Shown here piece after piece: positions 51,401 through 62,884 of a stretch of DNA of 64,000 bases (position 1 is its first letter; each line of letters opens with the position of its first letter). The notes under the pieces were generated by a model, which was not told where the DNA came from, searched no databases, and worked only from the letters and a program-made list of their open reading frames with translations. A program made the translations under genes and the position numbers. Source of the DNA: Taenia hydatigena (Eukaryota; Platyhelminthes; Cestoda; Cyclophyllidea; Taeniidae); the NCBI GenBank assembly GCA_036345935.2, contig JADWOT020000001.1, positions 25,825,232-25,889,231 on the forward strand, given 5' to 3'.

Positions 51401-54400
51401 AAAAAAGGGATTTAGGCATTTAAATTCGTGGAGACCCGCAGTCGTTAGAAGATGAATATTCTGTCCCTTGTAGAATACAAAAAATGAAACAAATATGTTA
51501 CAACTTGACACAGAACAGTACGAATAAGTGTTGCAAATACTAGAGCATCCCAGAGACTAAAGTTGGATCTGGTAGGCATTTAAATGTCACTTGAATCATT
51601 TGCTATTCCGTCAAGTGAGGCATGAAAGAAGGAAAATGGTCTGAGGCAAGTCTCAACCATTTGTCTCACCGCGTAAATTCATTGCGGAAAACTGCGGTAG
51701 CAGATCTGATGACTTGTTAAGGGCTTAAGGGTTTAGTTTAGCTTTAATCATTAATTGCTTACAGTGTGATGCATCATATTTTGCAGAGAATAATCTTCAT
51801 TTATGAACCTGATTGATGGCTTGGATTAGAACCGTATTTTGGATGCATTTTGTTAGTGCAGGAAACAAAGAAATTAGCTTGCATCCCAATCAGCTAGTGA
51901 GGTAATGGTGGGTGTGAATAGCGAGCATTTCCTACCACTGGTTTGTTCTTTCCCATTGGCTGTTAGCTAAGTAATTTCTGACCCAGGGAGCCTGCTGTAA
52001 AGCACGCGTGTCTTTGTTCTAAGCAGAACCCAAATGACACCTACTTTAATCACTTAGGTAGGATTACCGTGCAGGCACGCATATCACCACAGGGACGACT
52101 GCTAGATTCCACGTGCCCTAAATCTGCTCGCAGCAACAAGCTCGCAAAATTCAAAGTGATCAGAATACTAAAGCAGTCACTTTGTGCCGCTTTGGAACTA
52201 TTTGCAGGCTCGTCACGTTTCGGTGAATGTTAAATCTCACAAATGCAACGCCTAAGGTTTACCTTCTTTTTTATCACTTGATTGAACTTACAACGCTCAA
52301 AAAAGACCACTTTCTTAGCAATAATCTCTTTCCAAATAATGTATTACACCTCTTTGCACTGAGCGATCCACATTCGTTAAGCCGTACTTATTTCTTATTA
52401 TCTGCTCTCTACTGTGTAGCATGCTCCTGGTCAACGTTTAGCTTTTACCCTATCATCAATAAAGTGTCGCTAGGTAGATCACTGTGACAACAAATCATTT
52501 GGTGGCAGCCAATCCAGTGTCAATTCGCTCAACGTAAATTAGAATACAGGTGGTAGATTCGATATTCTACGACTCTGGCAATATATGTGTCACAGCGTAT
52601 CTGCCTTTGCATTTTTCCCGATATTAGAAAAGGACCCTATGAGGGGAAGATAACACTCCTTTTTCTTCAATCGCTTGTCAATTCCCTTACGACAGTGTGC
52701 ACTGTGCCCTAACAATGGTACTGATGTCCATGCTACGAACGCTATTACCGCAGAGTACCCACGACTATTACTGCAATTTGTCTCAACATATGGCAAGACT
52801 TATATGTTATTGAGGATTTTTTTCGGATTCTTTATTTCCAAGCTCATTTGACTCAAGGTGAATGGTGCCTATTAGCAAGCTCCATAGAAGGCCATTTCGG
52901 GTCCTTACTTAGTCAGCTAATGCCCCAAAGTGAGCAGTTATAACGCAGTGGTGACGTTGTTCTTTTTCGTGATTAGATAACTGTCCAACTTATTGAACTC
53001 GATACATTCCGGTGACCATGAAAATATGATTTCATAGGTGCTGAGTTCGATGCAGACCTTAGAGTCATTTGTGCAGCTGTGGGCATAGTATTTCGGCAGA
53101 CAATATATTATCAGAACTGAGACAGACAATACAAGCGACTTGCATTTTCATAGCTTATTGATTCCCTTTACTCATGTAGCTTCAGATTGAAGGAAAAGTG
53201 TGGATGACAAAGAGTTTCTTACCAAGTATTGGATAAGGCGTTGAAGCCTTTATTACATCAGTTGCATGTTCGTTGACCTTCGCATGACGAAGTGCTGCAC
53301 CCGCATTTCGTTATTTGTTCGTCAAAATCGGGAGTCAACAGTTATTGGTGGACCAGGAAGCGTCGCATCTCTCTCGTTTGTTCTCCATTAGAATTTGAGG
53401 GCAACATGGACAGGAGTTATGCCTGAGGCTAGAATTCTATCTGTCACGCCGGAAGGCTTGCTTCATTTTAATTTTGAGAGCACATTAGTAGTTCATCACA
53501 AAAGCTGTGAAGTGACAAGGTGGTAGCTTGGGGAAAGTTCCTTCTCTTGATTGCGTGTTTCTCTTGATTCACAAGCTTCGAGGTGAAGAGACATGCCTGA
53601 TTCCAGACATATTTTGCTGGGCCCAAGTAAAATAAGGTACATGCTGTGAAATTCAGCCATCTGATTTCCAACTACGCATAGGACTAAAAATTATTTGACA
53701 AATTCCTCCTTTTCTAATTAAAACCCAATAAAGCGCCATTTTGTGGCTGCTCACAGGCATAAAAGAATTGAGGGTAGCACACCTCTAGATTGATCAGCTA
53801 ACCGACTGGAACCCATCACCTACTCTTAACGTGGGATGGTCATGGATTTGAGCTTAAAATGAAGAGTTGGGAATCAGGTGCGCCAAAGAGGAAGACGAGT
53901 AGTACTGTGTATTAAGCTTTTTTTAGCAGAACAGCTTCCGCAGGGACATTTGCCGGTGGAAGTAGTCTAGAAGTTAATAAAGACCGGTTCTGGTTGATCG
54001 ACCCTTTTTATGCTAAAAAGACAAGGCCTTGGCTGTTAACATTAACGTCAACTCTCATTGTAGTTTATGCAGTCCCAAGTGAATGACTCACCGAAATTTG
54101 TAATACAGTGCAGCTCTGTGGCAAAGTAGAACTACATTCGTGAGCTTCTGGCTAGGGTTTATAATGCGCTCTCTAGAAGGCATGCGAAAATCAGAGTGAA
54201 TAATCTTTGCTACCTATGATTAAAAATTAAATTTCCACTAAGATAAATGACATTGCGGGAGGCAGAAAGCGCATTCATTCATGACGAATGCATTCATTAA
54301 TCGACAATATTTGCATGCTGTTATTAGGTAAGTTCACTCCATGTGTCGCTTACATGTGCCATGCCAATATTCGAACTGCACCGATTGAGGAAGTTAAAAA

Positions 54401-57400
54401 ACTCTTTGTTCAAGTTGCTTAAAGCGTCGATTACAGCCTTCTACATTTGTGAGTACAGGGACATCGCATAAATATTGTGGACAGAGTAAGTGGTACAAGA
54501 AGTTGGCATTACAAGAGGAGGTAAAGATGGGTCCGTTTTACCATTCCCCTCTAGAACCCACACGTCCAACAGCAACTAATGATCCCAGCTTTTAAAATTC
54601 TTGCTCTAATTGACAACTGCCTGGCTTGACGTCAAATTCTACGGCTAATCTACCCAGTTTTCATCAACCTTGTAATTTGCGGTATGCTCAAAGCATCAAA
54701 TTCGAGTTGTCTACTGGCATGAATGAACACTCCTCTGATTACCATTAAGTGGCCTACCATCTCACCATCTGCTTCGTGGGTCTGCCCTTGCTAATAAAAA
54801 GCCATGTGACATTGACTAACTACTTTCAGTTATCTGCCTTTCTACTTCAAACATTTCAGAGTGGATTGCTCGTGAGAATCTACAAAACACTGCAGGCAGA
54901 AACACTTTTACCAACATTTGGGTATCAATTTACAAGCCACCCAGGCATATTTATCGCTGCCACCATTATTTGGCGTTAGTCGCTATGATGCAAAACTGAC
55001 AAACAAATAAATTTTGCAACCTCCTATCCTGATTTGCCTGCCATTTAGGCAAAAAAGATTTGTGCTTCCAGTCTGTCAGCAGCGCTGATTACGCTTTAGC
55101 ACTGCTTCTACATTTGTCTGCCCTCAATCGTATTCGGAAATAAAGAAGACTTGCGAACCTGAGCAGACTGAAATAGCGATAAAGGAATAGCAGAAAATGG
55201 ATGCATAAATTAATGAGAGGATGGCTGGCCAAACTAAGCAAATGGCTTACAGAACCTATGTTCAATGCTGAAAATATTGTTTTAAATGATCTGTTATGGA
55301 AACAAAATAAGTGTGGGTTCGTCGTCCTTAACTAACGTAAAGTAAATGTGTTTAATTTTAGCTTGACGCTAAACTTCGATTTTCGATGAAATGATGAATC
55401 GACGGTGGATGGAATGGTAGAATAAAAATTTGGTTCCAAAACAAGTTCCGTAAAATGATGCATCCATCGTAGCACATTTTGCAGCATTGTTATTTCTGAT
55501 AGAAAGATGCTTCTAGACACCTCTATTATATGTTAGGGGCTGAATTGGAGTAGCTATGTCGGAGAATCTAGCACGAAGATGTGTCGGTCTCTGAAATGCG
55601 ACCACGCTGCTCTACGTTTAGGTTGTAATGGCCCTTCCATCTTTGGCCTACAGAACACAGTTAAAGACAATACGCATTAGAGCATTGCACTAATCAGAGC
55701 GGACAGAGAAGTGCAAAATACACCAACGGTTGTAGATTGTGTGCCACATTGTGTGGACCAGGTTCAATGAACTATTGCTTTCTACGTCGAGTAATGGAAT
55801 GCAGGAGCTCCTCGACCTAAACACCGCCTTGTGCTCAGATCGCAAGCCTTGAGAGAGCATCGTACCAGGCGAGCAATCATGCTAGCTATAAAATAATGAA
55901 ATGGCTCATAACATAGGTGGGTCAATGCAAGCATAAATGTTTAATTGTAGTCAAATGCCAGCGACCAATTGCAATGGAATTCATCTTGGTGTGACTTCTT
56001 CTATTACGAAATCATGAGGACCGACTCGTGTGTGTGACTGCAAATGCACTAGTCAGTTGACAACCAAGTGGCATTTGTAGACAAAATTAAGCAAAATCGA
56101 GGAAGAAACCACTAGCTGGACAAAGTTATCGTCCGCAGACATAAAGTCCATAGGCTCCGTCATGTTTTGCAGCAAGCAAAATGACGAAGAGGCATTTCAA
56201 TCACATCAAATGCAGCTAGCTGAGATGAATCTGCATCAAAACTATGCGTGCTATGCAGCTCATTCCTAACAGAGTTTATCTTCAAGATGAGCCTGCTGTC
56301 GAGGCTGCTATTTGGTTGTATGCAATGGAACCAGCCCGCATTACAACAGTGCAGGATTTCAATAGCTGCTGGTTTAGCATGATATAATCGTAGAATTTTG
56401 ACCTATTCTGAGTGATAAAGCCATTGTTTACCTTTGCACGATCAGCTTCTGCATTCTCTACCTTAGCAGCCTTGATTGTGAACAACTACTACGTAATTAG
56501 CACAGCCATTGGGAATCGCAGTCAACGATGCATTTTTTTGGAGTTAAGCATTCCTTTGCCATTCTTTATCATCCCAGATGGGTAACGCATTTTGGCAGCA
56601 TGTAGGAGGCGAATGCGGGTACAGTTGAGTGTGCACATCCCAAATGTGACAGGGAATTCAAAGCTGCTAAAATGACAGAAGTGATGAGAAGCAACTATGC
56701 CGCAGTCGTAGTTTGACCACAACCCAATTCATGGAGTTTTCTGATTAGTGAATGCATGCGATGTCCATATTGGTGTCGATCTGCGGTGTCCCATCTTCCG
56801 CCAGCGATGTGGAAGTGCCACGCTAGTCAGGTGAGAATCTTTATTGATGCGTCATGTCTCTTTAGGAAGGGGGTTAAACCAACCTGAAGCGATGCGAACA
56901 AAACATCATTCATCAAGACGAGACTAGCCTGCATTTGGTTCCAGGCAGTCACATAATGGGTGCTTCAGTGATTCGTTCATTTTTACATTTGGAAGCTTGT
57001 TGTATGAAAAGAAGCCCACTTACACCGCTACTGGGCTGCCAAACAATGCTTTCTTGGATTAGGGAAGCGTTGCATGACTAGCGTGAGATTAGTTGGGGAA
57101 GAGCGAATAAGGATTGTGGAGTCTGGTGATTGTACCAGTGGTGATGTGTGCACCTAGATATTTACCCAAACTCAGCGGATAACGATGGAGTCAGTTGTGT
57201 TTTTTTTCAAAAATAAGGAACCTTGCATGCAGACTAAGGTGAATGCCACAGGCAAGCCAGGGCGGTAGAGGGCTACTGCTCTGCAGCTGAACATGTGGTC
57301 AGGCTGACTTCCTTGTGTGCTACGATAATTGGGATTCAAATGCTAGGATTCCACAGGCCTTTATGCCGTAAGTAATTTAAACTTTAATTTAAGAGCCAAC

Positions 57401-59860
57401 ACTATCTTAATTGCAATTGGCATTCCTTAAATTAGTGAACTATAGCTCTCAAATGCCTATCTCTCACGTGAAATCGACTGCGGGTCTTTTATAAATTTCT
57501 GCAACATACCCCTTCAAAAGAAAGCAAAGACTTGAGCCTCAGACACTTTGCAGTGACCATGACAAATCCTTCTGAATAATGCGACTTCCTTATTCTTACA
57601 TAGTTTTAGCATTAAATCAATTTTGCGAGATGGTTGATGCGCACCTGGAAGAAAACTTGTTCCCCTTACGTCCATTTTAGGCAAACGGAAGAGCAAAATC
57701 ATTTCTTAGGAAAGAGGGTCACCTGAAAGGAACTGAAACACTATAAATGAGTCTACCATATGTCTGGTCACAATGTGTTTTTCATTTCACAGTCATAAAT
57801 TTGCTTAGGAAATGAGAAGAGAAGAAATTGAATAACCCAGGTGAGGCTATGCTCCTGCATTGCCATTGGACATTGTGGGGAATTAGATACGTTAAAGGGC
57901 TGTTCATTTACAAATGGGATATTATGGGAACCTTTTATTCTGCATGGAAGGAATTACACAAGACTCCATTGCAGGGAAAGGCTTCGTTATTTGCACTGTC
58001 TTACTAAAAACTGCATTTGCCAGCACAATTGGTCAAAGAGAAGGTATTTAAGGTGATTTTCTTTAGTCCCTACCATTTGGAGGTCAAGAATCTCAAAGAG
58101 AAGAGCATTTCGCTTATCAATTGACGCTTAACCACTCCAGGCTATTTGAAGTGCATTAGAAAGATCAGCAAGGTATATGATTTAAGTATTCAAATATCTC
58201 GGCATCGCCACACAGCACACTGATATTTGAAGTCTACTCTGACCTTGTAAGCGAATCTCGCCACCACCGCGAATGCCGGTCAGCGGTCAACACTCTTAAA
58301 CGCAGACTGGAAGTCCACCTCTTACAATCACCTCACCACTTGTAGTCTCCGCATTCGACGCGACGCATTTTGATAGTTGTCTGTCCTGTCTGCTTCCGGC
58401 ATTTTAGGCATCGTCTACATCTTTAGACTCATCTTCAAGTCATTATACAGAAGGGCTGTTCCTCTTTGCTTCGCGATTCGACCCACATTCAATTGATGAA
58501 ATGGAACGATTTACTTAACTTTCTTATGCGGCATTGCCCGTTCCTTCCTACATCAAAGCCATTCCTTCTGTTTCTAGCTAAAATGGGATGATTCACGTGC
58601 ATTCCTTGACATGCAGCTAGCGGATTCTTTGCTGTCTCCAAAGTCACGAAAACAGCTGTCACAATGTAAAGTTGTCTCACCTTCCTCACTTTATCACTTT
58701 ATCATTTCAAGCTATACACGAGACTCTGTTTAGTTTAGCACAAAATTCGGTAATTAGAATGCTATAGCAACTAATTGGACTGATAAACTGCACACTTTTT
58801 ACCCATTTCTTACTATGAATACTACCTACTGTTAAGATAGAATAAGTGGCTACTTTTGGGGTAGCCGATATACCTGCATGGTGGGTGCACACTGGGTGAT
58901 CACTTCTTCATTCTCTCCGCGAAGTCACGGCAGATGCGCCCGTCCATCTAACTTTCCCATGCAATCGTAGCTGACTGAGCAAATGCCCATGAATTGTTTT
59001 GACGGAGGTTCAGCTGGCCCCTCTTATGCCCAGATTCGCTCTTGTCGCTTCTCGCTTATTTTAAATCTATTTGTCTCTCATTAACAAAGCATTTTTGCGC
59101 AGGTGCTCTTAACTTGCTAGTCTTTCTCCCTTCAGCGCTGCCTGGCATGCCTCCATGCGCATTCTGTAAGAGGTTTGACTTTAAAGGGCTTTTCAAATAC
59201 AAGCCGTGGAAAGTAAGGTGGCTATTTTGGATGGCTTACCGTGACACGAGTAAGCCTTAATCGCTGATGTTTCATCGCTAAAGTGCAATGAGGTGCCGTA
59301 TTTTGGTATCCAGGAGAGGAATGGTTGGAGAAGGAGCATTCGACATAGCAATACTCAGTGCAGCCTTTCCTTTCATCTCGTTTTAGTGGCTGTGAGAATG
59401 AGACCATTCTATTTTGATCAGACGTCAGCCCGTTTCCCTTTGGTTTCTTGGAAAACAAGCCATATTTTCAGATGGATTTTTAATTTTTTTGTGTCCCTGG
59501 ACGCACTTGCCGTGTAGGCGGCATTTTACGAGACAACGGCAAGATCAGATTGGGTTGATAATGCTAAGTATTTGTCAGCAGCGAATATCCTTAAAGCATT
59601 TAAGCCTGGTCACGCTCGAATTCGCTATAGCCACATGATTAGATAGCTCGCAACTACACGCGAACAATCCCTTAAAAAGAACTTACAACCTCATGAACAC
59701 AATCACATTTCACTTACGAATAAAACAATTTGGTGCTGAGTGCTATTCGGTAGGAGCATGGCTGCTTCGACCGTGTTCCCCACATCCATGGGAAAGGTAA
59801 GAATGAGAGCTATTTTCGTAACAATGATGCGCGCTATCATGCAGAAATATGGGCAATCTT
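48440..59860. other. Long non-genic stretch between R1b and gene 3 duplicate
   Basis: No exon with domain or splice support was found in 11 kb; ORFs reach at most 86 codons. Two weak repeats were seen: 51410-51720 resembles 905-1215 (CCTTGTAG.GTACA/GAATACA, GATCTGGT, AATCATTTG, AAGTGAGG.A, CACCGCGT), and 58490-58760 resembles 32350-32610. Homopolymers are short and there is no obvious satellite array. Confidence 0.4.
51410..51720 (+). repeat. Segment related to 905-1215
   Basis: Direct, diverged repeat (about 65-70% by eye) with shared order of GAATTTGTGGAGA/TTCGTGGAGAC, CCTTGTAG, AAAAATG(C/A)(G/A)A, GATCTGGT, AATCATTTG, GTCAAGTGAGG/GTTAAGTGAGG and CACCGCGT. No coding frame is conserved. Confidence 0.45.
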
Positions 59861-60649
59861 GCGTGATTTACTGGCACACAGAGTAGTGAAGTGTGAAGTG
59901 CATGATTTAGTTGAGCTCAAACAGTCCTTACAGTCCTTATGCTCAGTAGTAAGATATTTGCAGTAAATTGGCCCATGTGATGCATGCGTAGTTTGACAAA
60001 AAGGACTTAAATAAAGAACTTTGACCCCTTTCGTATGATTTGTCGGACCCTCCCACTAAATAAGACCATTATCATCTTACTAGCTTTGTAATCAAAGCAA
60101 AGGTAGAAAGAGTAAAGCGAACACTAAAATGGAAGATACTACATTCAGAGGGTCACACTAATGTCAAGCAGACACGAAGGAAGAGCGGGTGACGCAGAAC
60201 ATAATTCACGGCAATCTATAATTAAAGGCAATTATTTTGGTAGTGATGAAGGTATGATATCCCACATTAAATACCGACTTACGCGATAGTTCGAGCAAGG
60301 TCCATGGATATGCAAGCAAGTAGGTTTAGTGTGATTACGGAGCTTGCGGCATAGCCACCAGATGTAGCAAGAATATTCTTCACTCCTATGCAAAATAATC
60401 ATGCTAGTGAGGGTAAGGCATGATGCATGTGTGCAAACCAACTGGAGCAATGTTGCACTGAACATCACAGAATGCCTGCTAGCAATGAAATTCACTTATG
60501 CCCTTATGTTTTTATGCTGCAAGCGCGATGGTGAACACATTATGATATTGAATATTTGGGTGAAACTATGGCTTCCAGCAAACGTATTGCAATACTACTT
60601 TTGCGTTTGACGGTCCTCTCAAATAAGGACTGCTACTGACGGTCCCAGT

Positions 60650-60655
60650 TTTATT
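60650..60655 (-). terminator. Candidate polyadenylation signal of gene 3
   Basis: AATAAA on the minus strand, conserved in position with gene 2. It lies about 340 bases beyond the end of the second Fn3 exon, leaving room for a short last exon. Confidence 0.35.
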
Positions 60656-60996
60656 CGCTTTACGAACATTTGCATGCTTCGAGGTACATGTAGCTGCGAT
60701 GCGCAACAACATACACGCACGCGGGTTTACTGCTGGCAGCGTTCGAAGTGTGCATTGCGATGAGAAGTGCTAATCGCTTCCACGTTTTCTGCAAATTTAC
60801 TTCACAAAACATGCTGCGTCCTAATTTGTTTTCACCCAAGTTACCATGTCTATGCGTAGGAATTAATAGTTGTCCGAGAGCATGCATAAGCTGCAGCTAT
60901 TTGTGCTTAACTCTCCTCTTACCAGCAATGTTTGGTGGGCTATGAGTTATTTCGGCTATCAATAAGAAAAGAGCAGGCAACACCAGTCCAACGCAC

Positions 60997-62846
60997 TTGC
61001 AGGCTTGGTCCTAATGGGGGAAGATGGATCAGATTGCGTAGTGCATTGTTTCGGATCCTGTCCCTTTGCTGGATACGTGCTGGCTTCCACGAAGCACTGA
61101 TAAGCAGTGTCCGGTCGCAGACCACCTACCGTCATTGTGGTTGTCAAATTGTCTTTAGCGAGAACACTAGTTGGAGCCACGCCTGACTTGGCAAGAAAAC
61201 AGGTAATATTGTACGGTTTGAGGATGCCATTTGGGTGGGTGGGTGCAAACCAACGAAGTTTGATTTGTGTCGCTGATATTGCTGTTCCGTTTGGAGGTGG
61301 TATATAGGAAGGAGCTGTGAATGATGAGAAGTTGTCAGTGCGAGTAAAATCCAACTGTGCTGCCTTGTCGCACCATGATGTGTTTTGGCATTTGTGCTGC
61401 AATCTGTGACACTGAACGAGGACAACATTTCCAGGCATCCTTAATACCCACTTTATTCTAGGTGATGGAAGTGGCAACGCGTGCATGCAAGGAAGAGCAA
61501 TGAATATAATGCAAGTGAGACTTACCATCTGGCCACGTTTCGAGGAAAGCATGATCAGCAAGAATAATCTTCTTATCAACATAGGCAAATATTTCAATTG
61601 AATACGGTGTGTTGGGATACAACATGTCAATGTCGACTTGTCCATCGCGTACGTTTGCAAAATTTGTCCTCCGTTTGATTGGTATATACTTTTCTATTGC
61701 AGATATCATGATCGACTTTGCGCCTTTTGTGATTAGCATCTGTGGATCCCAAGTTGCTCGGAACGCATTAGTTTCCACGCGGGCCCAACGAAACACTGTC
61801 TTGGAGGATACGTTGCCTAAAATGCAACATCGTGCAATTAGAATGTTTTAACCCCTTAAATCATTTAGCTCGCTCATGTACGATATTACTTCTGCGTCTT
61901 TTTCTTGATAATTTAAGGAAAAAGTCAAATGTGTTGCCTGAAACCCCAATTTCGAGTGAATGCTGTAGATGCACTTGTCACGCACTTCAAGCTCACAGCC
62001 ATCGCAAGCATCTACACTGCTGATTACCATTAACATTAGCAACTTTGGAAATGGCAGTCACTAGCGGTAGGTGATAGGCGACATATCTTGATATGCGCGA
62101 GCAGATCCTTAGCATATCGGCAAGGCCGCATGAAAGGCCTGCCAGAATGCACTCCTCAGCTTCAGCAAATCTAAATGCAACATATCTGGTGCCGAGTCGC
62201 CTCTTGCTTTCTTGTGCTCTCCACTGCCCACATGTGTTTGCGATTTTGCATGCCAAATAAGGTAACTTATTATGTAATTCGTAAACAAATGCTGTGTTTT
62301 TTTAGCCTAATTTTGTATAATTTTAGTACGAGTGCAGCACTTCATCAATCTTTGATGCTAATTAGGAGGTGTATTAAAAATTAAGAAGAAATGCGAAGGC
62401 AGTATAATAGTAAACCATGCGCTAAGCATACATTGCCTTCTTATTTAGGAACAGAGTTTTGAGATTACATGGTATTTCAAAAAGGTATTAGAAAGATGAC
62501 TACCTGAGTTAATTAATGTGTGGCCTTTGCCAACATCCTCACTTCGCGCGGATGGGCGCCATATTCTTGCAAATACAGTTCAAAATGCAGTGCGTACATG
62601 CGTGTGTGTTTGAGTGTGTGTGTGTGTGTCAGAAAAAGTGGACACTCCAAAGTGTGGAGAGAAATAGGAGGCAAAGCAAAGAAATTGACTGATGCAACAA
62701 ATGCTAGTGTGCGCAAAATACTACTTCACATATGCAGTGGAAAGAGATGTGTGAAAAGGCGGCTTACCACCATTTCCTCCGATTCGCGCATTCGAAACCG
62801 AGGCCACAAGCAATAAAAGGCAGAATCGAATAAGTGTCTCCACCAT
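60997..62846 (-). CDS. Gene 3: secreted two-Fn3 protein, 45W/TSOL45-like (last exon unresolved)
   Basis: Three exons, all joined in phase 1. Exon 1 (62846-62768, 79 bases, donor G|GTAAGC) codes a signal peptide: MVETLIR, a hydrophobic core (FCLLLLVASV), then SNA before ARIGG. Exon 2 (61816-61526, 291 bases, acceptor TTGCATTTTAG, donor G|GTAAGT) is Fn3 domain 1: VFRWARV, RATW (core Trp) and DMLYPNTPYSIE. Exon 3 (61314-60997, 318 bases, acceptor TTCTCATCATTCACAG, probable donor A|GTGCGT) is Fn3 domain 2: TQIKLRW, PYNITC, LRPDTAYQC and a third Cys in PKQC. Sequons NVS, NIT and NLT suggest N-glycosylation. The product is expected to be secreted or surface-bound, about 230 residues before the last exon. 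By family knowledge, 45W and TSOL45 genes likewise have a signal exon followed by two Fn3 exons. The C-terminal exon was not identified; a candidate acceptor (AAATTTGCAG) lies near 60788. Confidence 0.78.
62602..62629. repeat. Short interrupted TG microsatellite
   Basis: About 13 TG/GT repeats with two interruptions (TTTGA) in the first intron of gene 3. Gene 2 lacks it, and its exon 1 deletion begins in the matching place, so the repeat may mark a fragile spot. Confidence 0.6.
62768..62846 (-). CDS. Gene 3 exon 1, signal peptide
   Basis: It has the same length (79 bases) and exit phase as exon 1 of gene 1, though the peptide sequences differ almost completely. Conserved exon length with a divergent leader is what is expected of paralogues whose signal peptides are free to drift. 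The start ATG is the first in frame after the TATA box. Confidence 0.7.
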
Positions 62847-62878
62847 TGCTATTGCTGCCACCCACAAATCAGGGTCCA

Positions 62879-62884
62879 TTTATA
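62879..62884 (-). promoter_or_regulatory. TATA box of gene 3
   Basis: TATAAA on the minus strand, 32 bases before the ATG at 62846, the same spacing as in gene 1. It lies within the part deleted from the gene 2 copy. Confidence 0.6.

Noticed and set aside
59042..59260. A 72-codon plus-strand ORF with a hydrophobic start as a small secreted protein
   Set aside because: No TATA box or splice context like that of genes 1 and 3, no paralogue in the window, and no recognisable domain.
61315..61457. The stretch reading MPGNVVL with Cys-rich sequence before Fn3 domain 2, as coding
   Set aside because: It is open in genes 2 and 3, but no acceptor joins it in phase to exon 2. Changes between the copies are mostly non-silent in that frame, as expected for an intron.
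60959..61660. A single 233-codon ORF on the minus strand as a one-exon gene
   Set aside because: Its first half reads through the end of exon 2 in another frame and through an intron. Only the part from 61314 downward is a Fn3 exon, entered by the phase-1 acceptor TTCACAG.
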